64,000 nt of DNA from CAISIP01 sp031396205. GTDB lineage: Bacteria > Pseudomonadota > Gammaproteobacteria > Burkholderiales > Burkholderiaceae_C. The position numbers were made by a program, and so were the translations under genes. Positions 52,168-60,574 of this stretch are shown here, piece by piece (position 1 is the stretch's first letter; each line of letters begins with the position of its first letter). The stretch is taken from the NCBI GenBank assembly GCA_031396205.1, contig JANNKH010000089.1, positions 1-64,000 on the forward strand, written 5' to 3'. Under the pieces are notes generated by a model. That model ran no database searches and was not told the DNA's origin. It saw nothing but the letters and a program-made list of their open reading frames with translations.

Positions 52168-52266
52168 TATTTTCCTCGTCTCTGCGAACGTCTTTTATGG
52201 GAGGATTCCGGTCTGGTGGCGGCCTGCCCGCGCCTTTGGGCAGCAAGTGCATCGCACGACCAGCAG

Positions 52267-52314
52267 ACACTATATATGGGGCCTGGGCTTATGACAAGCC
52301 ACTACCGGTAGTGT
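52267..52314 (-). promoter_or_regulatory. nrdA promoter with paired NrdR boxes
   Basis: On the minus strand TTGTCA (plus 52292-52297), a 17-bp spacer and TATAGT (plus 52269-52274) make a near-consensus sigma-70 promoter. ACACTATATATGGGGC (52267-52282) covers the -10 and CCACTACCGGTAGTGT (52299-52314) lies just upstream of the -35. Both resemble the NrdR-box palindrome, and their centres are exactly 32 bp apart, the usual three-turn spacing. NrdR is the ATP/dATP-sensing repressor of ribonucleotide reductase genes. Confidence 0.8.
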
Positions 52315-52660
52315 ATCGCGCAAGCCACGGCGACAAACCCTTCGCGCCGGATCGGCCCCTTGCGAACGCCTTGCGGATCAGAGTGCGACCTCCGTGCGAC
52401 GTGCATGCCCAGAGGCCTTGCAACAAGCGCACCTGCGTGTGGAAACGCGGATGCATGCGACCGCCAAACGCTTTCTCCCTTGCCGCCCGCATCAAGCCTG
52501 GCGTCAAGGTGTGCAGCCGCCTACGAAGCGGCGCTGACAACTCCGTGCGCCGGCCGACGGGCCGGGGTCAAACTTTTACATTTGCCCGCGGCAAGAATGG
52601 TGCGGGCCAGCCGAGTGCGCCTTGCAACTGCAACCGGTCGGCGCCGTTACCGGGGTCGGA
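52315..52660. other. Gap between nrdA promoter and pilR, no convincing gene
   Basis: About 350 bp. A minus-strand frame of 83 codons (52540-52289) overlaps the nrdA promoter and operator; it is basic, has no recognisable motif, and may or may not be coding. No inverted repeats or terminator stand out. In relatives I recall ampD in this position; no AmpD motifs are visible here. Confidence 0.5.
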
Positions 52661-54178
52661 TCAGCGGCCTTCATCGGGAACGCCAGGGTCGGAGGGTACA
52701 TCGATCTGCAGCCGCGCAATCCGGTAACGGATCTGGCGCAGGCTCAGGCCAAGTCGGACCGCGGCAGCCGTCCGGTTGAATCCGGTTTCGCGCAGCGTCT
52801 GCACCAGAATCTCGCGCTCCTGGCGCTCTAGATGCTCCTGCAGGTTGGCCGGAATCGCCACGCTCTGCGGGGTGCCCGACGATGGCTCAGCCGCCGGGTC
52901 GGCGGTCGCCGGCATGGCGTTCGCGTACAACGGCGCCGGGATGGTTTGCTCGCCCATAATATCGATCTGCAGGCCGTCGCCTTCGCTCAGGGCAATGGCA
53001 CGGTGCAACAAGTTTTCCAGTTCCCGCACATTGCCCTTGAGCGGCGCCAGGCAGATCTGCTCCAGCATGCTGGGCGAAATTGTCGGTACCGGCATGCCCG
53101 ATTCAGCGGCAATGCGCGCCAGCAGGCTGGCGCACAGGGCCGGCAGGTCGTCGAGCCGTTCACGCAGCGGCGGAAGCATGATGTCGATGACATTGAGTCG
53201 GTAGTACAGATCCTGGCGAAACTGACCACTCTGCACCTCGGCGACCAGGTCGCGGTGGGTCGCGCTGATAATGCGCACATCCACCGGTTCCTCCTGCGTG
53301 GCTCCGACGCTGCGCACGCTGCGTTCCTGAATGGCCCGCAGCAGCTTGGACTGCATGGCCAGCGGCAGGTCACCAATCTCGTCCAGAAAAAGGCTGCCGC
53401 CGCGGGCGGCCTGGAAAAAACCGTCGCGGTCCTGGTTTGCGCCGGTAAACGCCCCCTTGCGCGAGCCGAAAAACTCGGCCTCCAGCAATTGCTCCGGAAT
53501 CGCACTGCAGTTGACGGCGATCAGCGGACCGCTGGCACGGTGGCTGTTGGCATGCAATGCGCGCGCAACCAGTTCTTTTCCCGTGCCCGATTCGCCACTG
53601 ATCAAGACCGGGGCCATCGAGCGCGCTACCTTGGCCACCCTATCCTTGACCTGGCGCATCACCGCGGACTCACCGACCAGCCGTTGCAATGCCGTCTCGC
53701 CAACGCCGGGTACGGTATCGGTCCTGCGCCGGTTCTGGCCCGGATGCGGCACGGTACCCGCGTTATGCCGCCGCCCGGCCACCGCCTCATTGCGAGCCCC
53801 CGCAACCGCCGACGCAATGACCGATCGAAATTGCTGGATATCGACTGGCTTGGTCAGGTAATCGAAAGCGCCGGCCTTCAGCGATTCGACCGCGTTGTCG
53901 GCCGAACCATACGCGGTAATGACCACACAGCGTTCGCTGCGATGCTGCTCGCGCAAGCGGTGCAGCAGGTCGATACCCAGCCCGTCGGGCAGGCGCATGT
54001 CGGTGATGACGACGTCGAACCGTTGTGCTGCCAGCATCTCGCGCGCCTGTGCCAGATCGCCCACGCCCTTGACCTCGTAACCCTCGCGCAGCAATGCCAG
54101 TTCGTACAGCGTGCGTAGATCCGGCTCGTCGTCCACGACGAGGATATGGACATTGTTCAAGGATGATGGTGCTGCCAT
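52661..54178 (-). CDS. pilR: Sigma-54-dependent response regulator PilR
   Basis: 505 residues. Receiver domain with phosphoacceptor Asp60 (VVITDMRLPDG), AAA+ domain with Walker A GESGTGKE, sigma-54 contact loop GAFTGA and Walker B GGSLFLDEIGDLPL, and a C-terminal Fis-type helix-turn-helix (NRTAAAVRLGLSLRQIRYRI). PilR activates type IV pilin transcription. It is encoded 2 bp after pilS. Confidence 0.93.
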   Translation of the reverse strand: MAAPSSLNNVHILVVDDEPDLRTLYELALLREGYEVKGVGDLAQAREMLAAQRFDVVITDMRLPDGLGIDLLHRLREQHRSERCVVITAYGSADNAVESLKAGAFDYLTKPVDIQQFRSVIASAVAGARNEAVAGRRHNAGTVPHPGQNRRRTDTVPGVGETALQRLVGESAVMRQVKDRVAKVARSMAPVLISGESGTGKELVARALHANSHRASGPLIAVNCSAIPEQLLEAEFFGSRKGAFTGANQDRDGFFQAARGGSLFLDEIGDLPLAMQSKLLRAIQERSVRSVGATQEEPVDVRIISATHRDLVAEVQSGQFRQDLYYRLNVIDIMLPPLRERLDDLPALCASLLARIAAESGMPVPTISPSMLEQICLAPLKGNVRELENLLHRAIALSEGDGLQIDIMGEQTIPAPLYANAMPATADPAAEPSSGTPQSVAIPANLQEHLERQEREILVQTLRETGFNRTAAAVRLGLSLRQIRYRIARLQIDVPSDPGVPDEGR

Positions 54179-54180
54179 GC

Positions 54181-55890
54181 TCAGGGGCGCATTTTGTCAG
54201 ACGGCACCGAAGCAAAGCGGATACGGAACTCGTTGCCGTCGACCCGAGCCGCCCCGACAGGGCGCGGGGTGCGGGCAAAACCGATCGCCGCGCCGTGGCC
54301 ATGGCACAACTCGCGACAGATGTACAGACCCAGGCCGGTAGAGCGGCTTTCCGAGGAGAAAAACGGCTCGAACAAGTGCCGCTCGACCGTTGGCTCCATC
54401 GGTCGCCCATCGCTCCAGACCGCCAGTGAGATTTGCGCCCCGGGCCCCAGACTGGTGGACACCTGTATCGACCCTGGCTCCCCGCCAGCAAAGCGCAGGG
54501 CATTGTCCAGCAGGTTGACCAGCACCCGTCGCAGGTGCTCCACATCAAAGGCCACGATGGACGTCCCGGCATGCAGTTCGGTCCTGACGCTGCCCGCGCG
54601 GCCGGAGTTTTGCGTCCAGTCCGTGCAGATCTGCGCCACCGCGTCGTCCAAGCGGACACGCGACGGTCCTTCTTCAACGCCAGGCCGGTCCAGCCGCGCA
54701 ATATTGAGCACCTCGTCAACAATACGCTCCAACCGGTTCGCATTCTGGTGCACCATGCGGATCAGCGACCTGAGCCGTGGATCCGCCACCTCCTCGCCGA
54801 GCAGCGCATTTGCCTGGACGATGGCCGCCAACGGATTGCGGATCTCATGGGCCACCGCGGCTGACATCCGGCCCATGCTGACGAGCTTTTCCGACCGCAT
54901 GCGCGCCTCCACCGCGCGCTGGTCCTGCATGAACATGACGCACAGGCGCTCGGGCGCCTCGTCGTCGGTCGCGGCTATGCGGGTGCGCACATGGGTGTAC
55001 TGCGGGCCGATTCCAGCCAGCGTCAGCGTAACGTTTGCGCTTTGGGTCTGGTTGCTGGCAAAGCTGCGCTGGTTGAGTTGGGTCAGTTCCTGCCATGCCG
55101 GCTCCTGCGCCAACGAGAACGGCGCGCTTGCAACTCCGTCTTCGCGCCCCAGCAAGGTGCAGGCGGTCGGGTTGGCGGCCAAAACCGCGTCTTGGGCATC
55201 CAGCACCAGGATGCCGTCTGTCATCGACTCGATCACCAGCGCGTTGACCTGACTCTGTACCCGCGCCAGCATCTGGCTTTGTCGCGAACGCCGTTCTTCG
55301 CTGGCCAGACGGGCCGACATCTGGCTGGCCAGAAACGCAATGACGAAATATCCGGCTCCGGTCAAGGCCGATTGCGCCACCATCGACGTCGAGTCGACAT
55401 CCGCCTGCAAGCCTGCCAGGCTGGCCTGCGCCAGCAACAGCAGCGTGGCGCCCGCCGCAGTGCCCAACGCCAGCGGCAGGGAACCGAGCACCGCGGCCAG
55501 CAGTACCGGCAATGCCAGCAAGGGCGAATAGTTTATGCCCGAGCGACCCTGCACATACTGCAGCAACGCAAACGTGATCACGTCGACGCCGATCGTGGAC
55601 AGCCAGCGCAGACCCAAAGTCGCACCTAGCCGCCGCTCCTTGCCAAACACGCGCGTCACGACGGTCGCCAGCAAATAGGCGCCGCACACCAGGATCAACA
55701 ACGGATCAGACGCCTGCCCCAGGGCATAGAGGGCCGACTGCAGGGCCAGCAATACCAGCCCGAGCGTGACACGCGCCGTCATGAAACCGCGCCACAGACG
55801 CGTTAATTCGTCGGGACCGTTCTGGGCAGCAGCAGCCGCGTCGTCGCCCAGCCGAAGGTCGAGCCACGGTTGTTGTTGCGCTGTGGCCAT
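54181..55890 (-). CDS. pilS: Sensor histidine kinase PilS
   Basis: 569 residues. N-terminal membrane domain with about six spans (residues 30-200), a PAS domain (about 210-320), then HisKA with phospho-His348 (AVAHEIRNPLAAI) and HATPase with N-box NLLDNALRFAGG and G-box STGLGLYICREL. It phosphorylates PilR. No pilin genes lie in the window. Confidence 0.92.
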   Translation of the reverse strand: MATAQQQPWLDLRLGDDAAAAAQNGPDELTRLWRGFMTARVTLGLVLLALQSALYALGQASDPLLILVCGAYLLATVVTRVFGKERRLGATLGLRWLSTIGVDVITFALLQYVQGRSGINYSPLLALPVLLAAVLGSLPLALGTAAGATLLLLAQASLAGLQADVDSTSMVAQSALTGAGYFVIAFLASQMSARLASEERRSRQSQMLARVQSQVNALVIESMTDGILVLDAQDAVLAANPTACTLLGREDGVASAPFSLAQEPAWQELTQLNQRSFASNQTQSANVTLTLAGIGPQYTHVRTRIAATDDEAPERLCVMFMQDQRAVEARMRSEKLVSMGRMSAAVAHEIRNPLAAIVQANALLGEEVADPRLRSLIRMVHQNANRLERIVDEVLNIARLDRPGVEEGPSRVRLDDAVAQICTDWTQNSGRAGSVRTELHAGTSIVAFDVEHLRRVLVNLLDNALRFAGGEPGSIQVSTSLGPGAQISLAVWSDGRPMEPTVERHLFEPFFSSESRSTGLGLYICRELCHGHGAAIGFARTPRPVGAARVDGNEFRIRFASVPSDKMRP

Positions 55891-55899
55891 GGCGCGCGC

Positions 55900-56130
55900 T
55901 CAGGCCTCGGCCTGTTGCCGGTGCTGTGCGCAGCAATAGACGCCCTTGCCGCCGATGACAAGATCTTGCCTGGGGCAATGCAGGCCGCACAAGTCGCATT
56001 CGATCATGTCGACGGCGCCATCGCTTGGTGGCTCAGCGCGCGGACGCGATGGCGGCTTTTCTGCCGCCCGGTTGGAGCGCCAGACCCAGACAGCGATCAG
56101 CACGACGATCAGCACCAGCAGATATTTCAT
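55900..56130 (-). CDS. PP0621-like small membrane protein with Cys cluster
   Basis: 76 residues. One N-terminal membrane span (KYLLVLIVVLIAVWVW), a Pro/Arg-rich linker, then MIECDLCGLHCPR...YCCAQH, a probable zinc- or metal-binding knot. Size, topology and cysteine pattern match the small PP0621 family found between ccsA-like and pilS genes. Function unknown. The start overlaps the upstream gene by ATGA (56127-56130). Confidence 0.78.
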   Translation of the reverse strand: MKYLLVLIVVLIAVWVWRSNRAAEKPPSRPRAEPPSDGAVDMIECDLCGLHCPRQDLVIGGKGVYCCAQHRQQAEA

Positions 56131-56927
56131 GGCATGCGGCCCAGTACGACTTCCATCACGAACCGCGATCCCACATAAGCCAGAAACAGCAGGCCGGCAC
56201 CGGTATACAGCATCCGCACCGCGCGCCGGCCGCGCCAGCCATAGCGTGCACGGCCCAGCAGCAAGGCAGCGAAAGTCAGCCATGACAGGACCGAAAACAC
56301 GCTTTTATGGTTGACCCTCCACCCTCTTCCCGGGCCATACAACGACTCGCCAAACACCAGCGCCACCAGCAAGGTGGCGGTCAGCAGGACGAAGCCGGCG
56401 CCGACGAATCGAAACGTCAATCGTTCGAGCGTCAGCAGTGGCAAGCCACTGTCGGGATCGGTTGCCAGGCGCATGCGCTCCTCGGCGCGGCCCATCAACC
56501 AGGCATGCACCACGGCGGCGCCGAACAATCCGTAACACGCTATACCCAACGCCCAATGCAGTGGCAGCCAAACCGAGGCGGCCGGATGCAGCGGCGCACC
56601 TGGAAAAGCCAACGGCCCCAGCACTGACAGGGCCGCCAACACACACATGACACGCCGGATGCGCAACTGCGGATAGAACTGGCTTTCCACCGCATAGACA
56701 CCGCCCACCAGCCATGCCGTCATCGACAAGGCAGGTGCAAACCCAAACCGCGGCGTTCCGTCCAGCAAGCCAGCCGCCAGCAGCAGCGCGTGCAGCAGCC
56801 ATGCCAGCAACACCACCAGGCGAGCCGGACCCACCGCCAGCCGGGGCAACAGCGCCGGAATCAGGTAGGCAGCGGCCACGGCCCATGCAAGGGCATCGGT
56901 CAACAGGGAGCCACTGGCTAGAATCAT
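56127..56927 (-). CDS. CcsA/HemX-like cytochrome c assembly family membrane protein
   Basis: 266 residues, about eight membrane spans. The conserved WGESLYGPG-like motif appears as FGESLYGPGRGWRVNHKSVFSVLSW, with His in LHWALGIACYGLF; these belong to the heme-handling (WWD/HemX, YpjD) family. Its position divergent to ffh is typical of Betaproteobacteria. TAAACT lies 6 nt upstream of the ATG. Confidence 0.83.
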   Translation of the reverse strand: MILASGSLLTDALAWAVAAAYLIPALLPRLAVGPARLVVLLAWLLHALLLAAGLLDGTPRFGFAPALSMTAWLVGGVYAVESQFYPQLRIRRVMCVLAALSVLGPLAFPGAPLHPAASVWLPLHWALGIACYGLFGAAVVHAWLMGRAEERMRLATDPDSGLPLLTLERLTFRFVGAGFVLLTATLLVALVFGESLYGPGRGWRVNHKSVFSVLSWLTFAALLLGRARYGWRGRRAVRMLYTGAGLLFLAYVGSRFVMEVVLGRMP

Positions 56928-57003
56928 GGGTACAGTTTAGCGTTTCGCCTGCTGCAATAACGTGCGCGATTGCATGGCGCACGCACCACCGCCCCAAACA
57001 CCC

Positions 57004-58368
57004 ATGGCCTCCTCTCTCTCCGAAAAGCTGTCCCGCCTGGTCAAGGAAATGCGAGGCCAGGCCCGCATCACCGAGTCCAACGTCACCGACATGATGCGCG
57101 AAGTGCGCATGGCCTTGCTGGAGGCCGACGTCGCGTTGCCGGTGGTGCGCGACTTTGTCGCCCGGGTCAAGGACAAGGCGCTGGGCCAGGAGGTGATGGG
57201 CTCCCTGTCACCTGGCCAGGCGCTGGTGGGCATCGTCAACAAGGAACTCGCCGCGACCATGGGCGAGGGCATCAGCGACATCAACCTGGCGGCCCAACCA
57301 CCGGCGGTGATTCTGATGGCGGGCCTGCAAGGTTCCGGCAAAACCACCAGCACCGCCAAACTGGCGCGCCACCTGATCGAGAAGCGCAAGAAGAAGGTCC
57401 TCACCGTCTCGGGCGACGTGTATCGCCCGGCGGCGATCGAACAACTCAAGACTGTTACCGAGCAGGCTGGCGCCGAATGGTTTCCCAGCACGGCGGACCA
57501 GAAACCGGTGGACATTGCACGCGCCGCGCTGGACTATGCACGCAAGCACTATTTCGACGTGCTGCTGGTCGACACCGCCGGCCGACTGGCGATTGACGAC
57601 GTTCTCATGCGCGAAATCAAGGAGTTGCACGCGGTTCTCAACCCGGTCGAGACGCTGTTCGTCGTCGACGCCATGCAGGGCCAGGATGCGATCAATACGG
57701 CGGCGGCGTTCAAACAGGCGCTGCCGTTGACCGGCATCATCCTGACCAAGACCGACGGTGATTCGCGTGGCGGCGCTGCGCTGTCGGCGCGCTACGTCAC
57801 GGGCGCACCGATCAAGTTTGCGGGCACCAGCGAGAAGATCGACGGGCTGGAAGTGTTCGACGCGCAGCGCCACGCTGGCCGGATCCTGGGCATGGGCGAT
57901 ATCGTGGCCCTTGTCGAACAGGTCAGCTCCGGCGTCGACATGCAGGCCGCACAGAAACTGGCGGCAAAAGTCAAAAGCGGCGTTGGTTTCGACCTCAACG
58001 ACTTCCTGGGTCAGATCCAGCAGATGAAACAAATGGGCGGGCTATCGAGCCTGATGGACAAGCTGCCTGCCGCAATGGCCGCCAAAGCCGGCCAGGTCGA
58101 TATGAATCGGGCCGAAAAGGACATCCGGCGCAAGGAAGGCATCATCCACAGCATGACGGCGCAAGAACGCCGTAAGCCCGACCTGATCAAGGCCACGCGC
58201 AAACGCCGCATCGCCAATGGTGCCGGCGTTCAGGTGCAGGAAGTCAACCGCATGCTCAAGGAATTCGAGCAGATGCAGGACATGATGAAGAAGATGAAGG
58301 GCGGCGGAATGATGAAGATGATGAAGCGCCTCGGAGGCATGAAGGGCATGCCGAAAATGCCATTCTGA
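57004..58368 (+). CDS. ffh: Signal recognition particle GTPase Ffh
   Basis: 454 residues (E. coli 453). N-terminal helical domain, GTPase with GLQGSGKTT (107-115), DTAGRLAIDD and TKTDGDSRGG, and a Met-rich M domain (MQDMMKKMKGGGMMKMMKRL) that binds signal sequences and 4.5S RNA. ATG 57004 gives the normal length; an upstream in-frame start adds 14 residues without similarity. Confidence 0.97.
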   Translation: MASSLSEKLSRLVKEMRGQARITESNVTDMMREVRMALLEADVALPVVRDFVARVKDKALGQEVMGSLSPGQALVGIVNKELAATMGEGISDINLAAQPPAVILMAGLQGSGKTTSTAKLARHLIEKRKKKVLTVSGDVYRPAAIEQLKTVTEQAGAEWFPSTADQKPVDIARAALDYARKHYFDVLLVDTAGRLAIDDVLMREIKELHAVLNPVETLFVVDAMQGQDAINTAAAFKQALPLTGIILTKTDGDSRGGAALSARYVTGAPIKFAGTSEKIDGLEVFDAQRHAGRILGMGDIVALVEQVSSGVDMQAAQKLAAKVKSGVGFDLNDFLGQIQQMKQMGGLSSLMDKLPAAMAAKAGQVDMNRAEKDIRRKEGIIHSMTAQERRKPDLIKATRKRRIANGAGVQVQEVNRMLKEFEQMQDMMKKMKGGGMMKMMKRLGGMKGMPKMPF

Positions 58369-58370
58369 GA

Positions 58371-58558
58371 CCTTGCGGGTCAGACCAAGAAATGCGAAGC
58401 ATTTTTGCTCTGACCCCAACACTTCAAGGGAAGTTTACCTTGCAGGTCAGACCAAGAAATGCGAAGCATTTTTGCTCTGACCCCAACACTTCAAGGGAAG
58501 TCTACCTTGCGGGTCAGACCAAGAAATGCGAAGCATTTTTGCTCTGACCCCAACACTG
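58371..58558. repeat. Three tandem 67-bp hairpin repeats between convergent ffh and miaB
   Basis: Units begin at 58371, 58438 and 58505 (the third is truncated to 54 bp) and differ at only a few positions. Each contains GGTCAGACC...GAAATGC-GAA-GCATTT...TCTGACC, a long imperfect stem-loop. They begin 3 bp after the ffh stop and end 39 bp before the miaB stop. The hairpin with a short T-run could terminate both genes. The motif looks like a REP-type repeat. Confidence 0.9.
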
Positions 58559-58597
58559 CATCGGATGTCCGGAACTCCGGACCGCACCAGCCCCACG

Positions 58598-59938
58598 CTA
58601 CATAACCGTTTCCTCGGTCACCACGACCTCGCCCCGCAACGACCGCTGCGGCGCTTCGGTGATCCGCACATCGACCATTTGCCCGATCAAGCGCTTGGGT
58701 CCCTTGAAAACAACCGCCCGATTGCATTCAGTGCGGCCGAACAACTCGCGGTCGTCCTTGCGCGCCGCGCCCTCGACTAGCACCCGCTGCACCGTGGCAA
58801 AGCGGCTGGCGCTGATGCGTTTGACGTTTTCATCCAGAGCCGCCTGCAATTGCTGCAACCGTGCCAGCTTCACGGCATGCGGTGTGTCGTCATGCAACGC
58901 CGCGGCCGGTGTCCCCGGCCGCGGGCTGAAGATGAAACTGAACGAGCTGTCATAGCCCACATCGTCGACCAGTTTCATGAGCTTGGCAAAATCGGCATCG
59001 GTCTCGCCCGGGAAACCCACGATGAAGTCGCTCGACAAGGCCAGGTCCGGCCGGATAGCGCGCAACTTGCGCACCGTCGACTTGTATTCCATTGCGGTGT
59101 AGCCGCGCTTCATCGCCATCAGGATGCGGTCCGATCCATGCTGCACCGGCAGGTGCAGATGGTTGACCAGTTTGGGCACCCGCGCATAGACGTCGATCAG
59201 CGAGGCCGTGAACTCGTTCGGATGGCTGGTGGTGAACCGGATCCGCTCGATTCCCGGTATGTCGGCCACGTATTCGATCAGCATCGCCAGGTCGGCCGTC
59301 GCACCGCCCTGTGCCATCGGCGCGCGGTAGGCATTGACGTTCTGCCCCAGCAAGGTGACCTCGCGCACGCCCTGGTCCGCCAGGCCTGCGACCTCGACCA
59401 GCACATCCTCGAACGGCCGGGATACCTCCTCGCCGCGGGTGTACGGCACCACACAATAGCTGCAGTACTTGGAACAGCCCTCCATGATGCTGACAAATGC
59501 GGTGGCGCCATCCACGCGGGCCGGCGGCAGATGGTCAAACTTCTCGATCTCCGGAAAACGGATGTCTACCTGCGGCCGATTCTGCGTCTGGCGCTGGCGC
59601 AGCAACTGCGGCAGCCGGTGCAATGTCTGCGGCCCGAACACTACGTCCACATACGGCGCACGGGCGATGATGGCCTCGCCTTCCTGGCTGGCCACGCAGC
59701 CGCCGACACCGATCTGCACCCCCTTCTTCTTGAGGTGCCGGACCCGCCCCAGGTCGGAAAATACCTTCTCCTGCGCCTTCTCTCGCACCGAACAGGTATT
59801 GAACAGGATCAGGTCGGCTTCGTCGACATTGCTGGTGGCCTCATAACCCTCGGCGACATAGAGCACATCGACCATCTTGGCTGAGTCGTACTCGTTCATC
59901 TGGCAGCCGAAGGTTTTGACAAAGACTTTTTTGCTCAT
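58598..59938 (-). CDS. miaB: tRNA-2-methylthio-N6-isopentenyladenosine synthase MiaB
   Basis: 446-residue radical-SAM methylthiotransferase. N-terminal UPF0004 domain (VKTFGCQMNEYDS, with further cysteines in FNTCSVRE and GGCVA), radical-SAM CSKYCSYCVVPYTRG, and a C-terminal TRAM domain. It modifies A37 of tRNAs reading UNN codons. Confidence 0.96.
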   Translation of the reverse strand: MSKKVFVKTFGCQMNEYDSAKMVDVLYVAEGYEATSNVDEADLILFNTCSVREKAQEKVFSDLGRVRHLKKKGVQIGVGGCVASQEGEAIIARAPYVDVVFGPQTLHRLPQLLRQRQTQNRPQVDIRFPEIEKFDHLPPARVDGATAFVSIMEGCSKYCSYCVVPYTRGEEVSRPFEDVLVEVAGLADQGVREVTLLGQNVNAYRAPMAQGGATADLAMLIEYVADIPGIERIRFTTSHPNEFTASLIDVYARVPKLVNHLHLPVQHGSDRILMAMKRGYTAMEYKSTVRKLRAIRPDLALSSDFIVGFPGETDADFAKLMKLVDDVGYDSSFSFIFSPRPGTPAAALHDDTPHAVKLARLQQLQAALDENVKRISASRFATVQRVLVEGAARKDDRELFGRTECNRAVVFKGPKRLIGQMVDVRITEAPQRSLRGEVVVTEETVM

Positions 59939-60039
59939 GGCGGATGTCCTGGTGATGCCGCGCTGTACCGGCGCGTGACAGATGGCTTGGCCGATCGACC
60001 GACGGCAGCCTGCGCTGCGGGCGACCCGCCCAACCGGCC

Positions 60040-60501
60040 TTACTGCTTTGGAAACTTGGGCAGTTGGTCAAATGGTGTTTTGCCATCGTCGACCTTGGGC
60101 TTGTCACCGTCCGATTCGAAACGAATGTTGGTCGTGGTGTCCCAGCCTCTGGGCAAACTATCGACTTCCGCCTGGCTCAAGATCCATATTTCGCGCACCA
60201 TGCCCTGCGGCTCGAGCAGATAGCTGACCGCATATTGATGCCCGATCAGGGCGCCCGACATCACCAGCATATTGTTCGGGCCGCGGATGCGCGCGCCGGG
60301 CGAGAGCCGCATTGCGCTGCCGTTGATCATGATCGCCGGTGGCGCGGTGACCGTCATCACGCCCCGCTTGACGGCAGGCGGAAACTGGCGCACCGCCATC
60401 TGCGCGCTGGCGGTCGCTACCACCAGCAGCAGGCCTGCGGCGAATGTGACGATTGCCGCCGCGAACGAACGAAAAGGAAAACAGCGTTGCATGGTTTTCA
60501 T
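60040..60501 (-). CDS. Predicted secreted protein of unknown function
   Basis: 153 residues. N-terminal signal peptide (basic start, FAAAIVTFAAGLLLVVATAS, probable cleavage near ASA-QM). The mature part contains VTAPPAIMINGSAMRLSPGA and a C-terminal QAEVDSLPRGWDTTTNIRFE. No known catalytic motif. It lies between sulP and miaB on the same strand. Start 60501 or 60492 (both ATG). Likely periplasmic. Confidence 0.7.
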   Translation of the reverse strand: MKTMQRCFPFRSFAAAIVTFAAGLLLVVATASAQMAVRQFPPAVKRGVMTVTAPPAIMINGSAMRLSPGARIRGPNNMLVMSGALIGHQYAVSYLLEPQGMVREIWILSQAEVDSLPRGWDTTTNIRFESDGDKPKVDDGKTPFDQLPKFPKQ

Positions 60502-60574
60502 CCAGGGGCTGTACAAGATGGGCTCGGCCATTGCCCCGAGCAGGGCAACGGACGAAACGAGGCTGCAGCGGATT

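Noticed and set aside
52289..52540. 83-codon minus-strand ORF upstream of nrdA as a gene
   Set aside because: It overlaps the predicted nrdA promoter and NrdR boxes, has no recognisable motif and no AmpD similarity; kept only as a possibility in the gap description.
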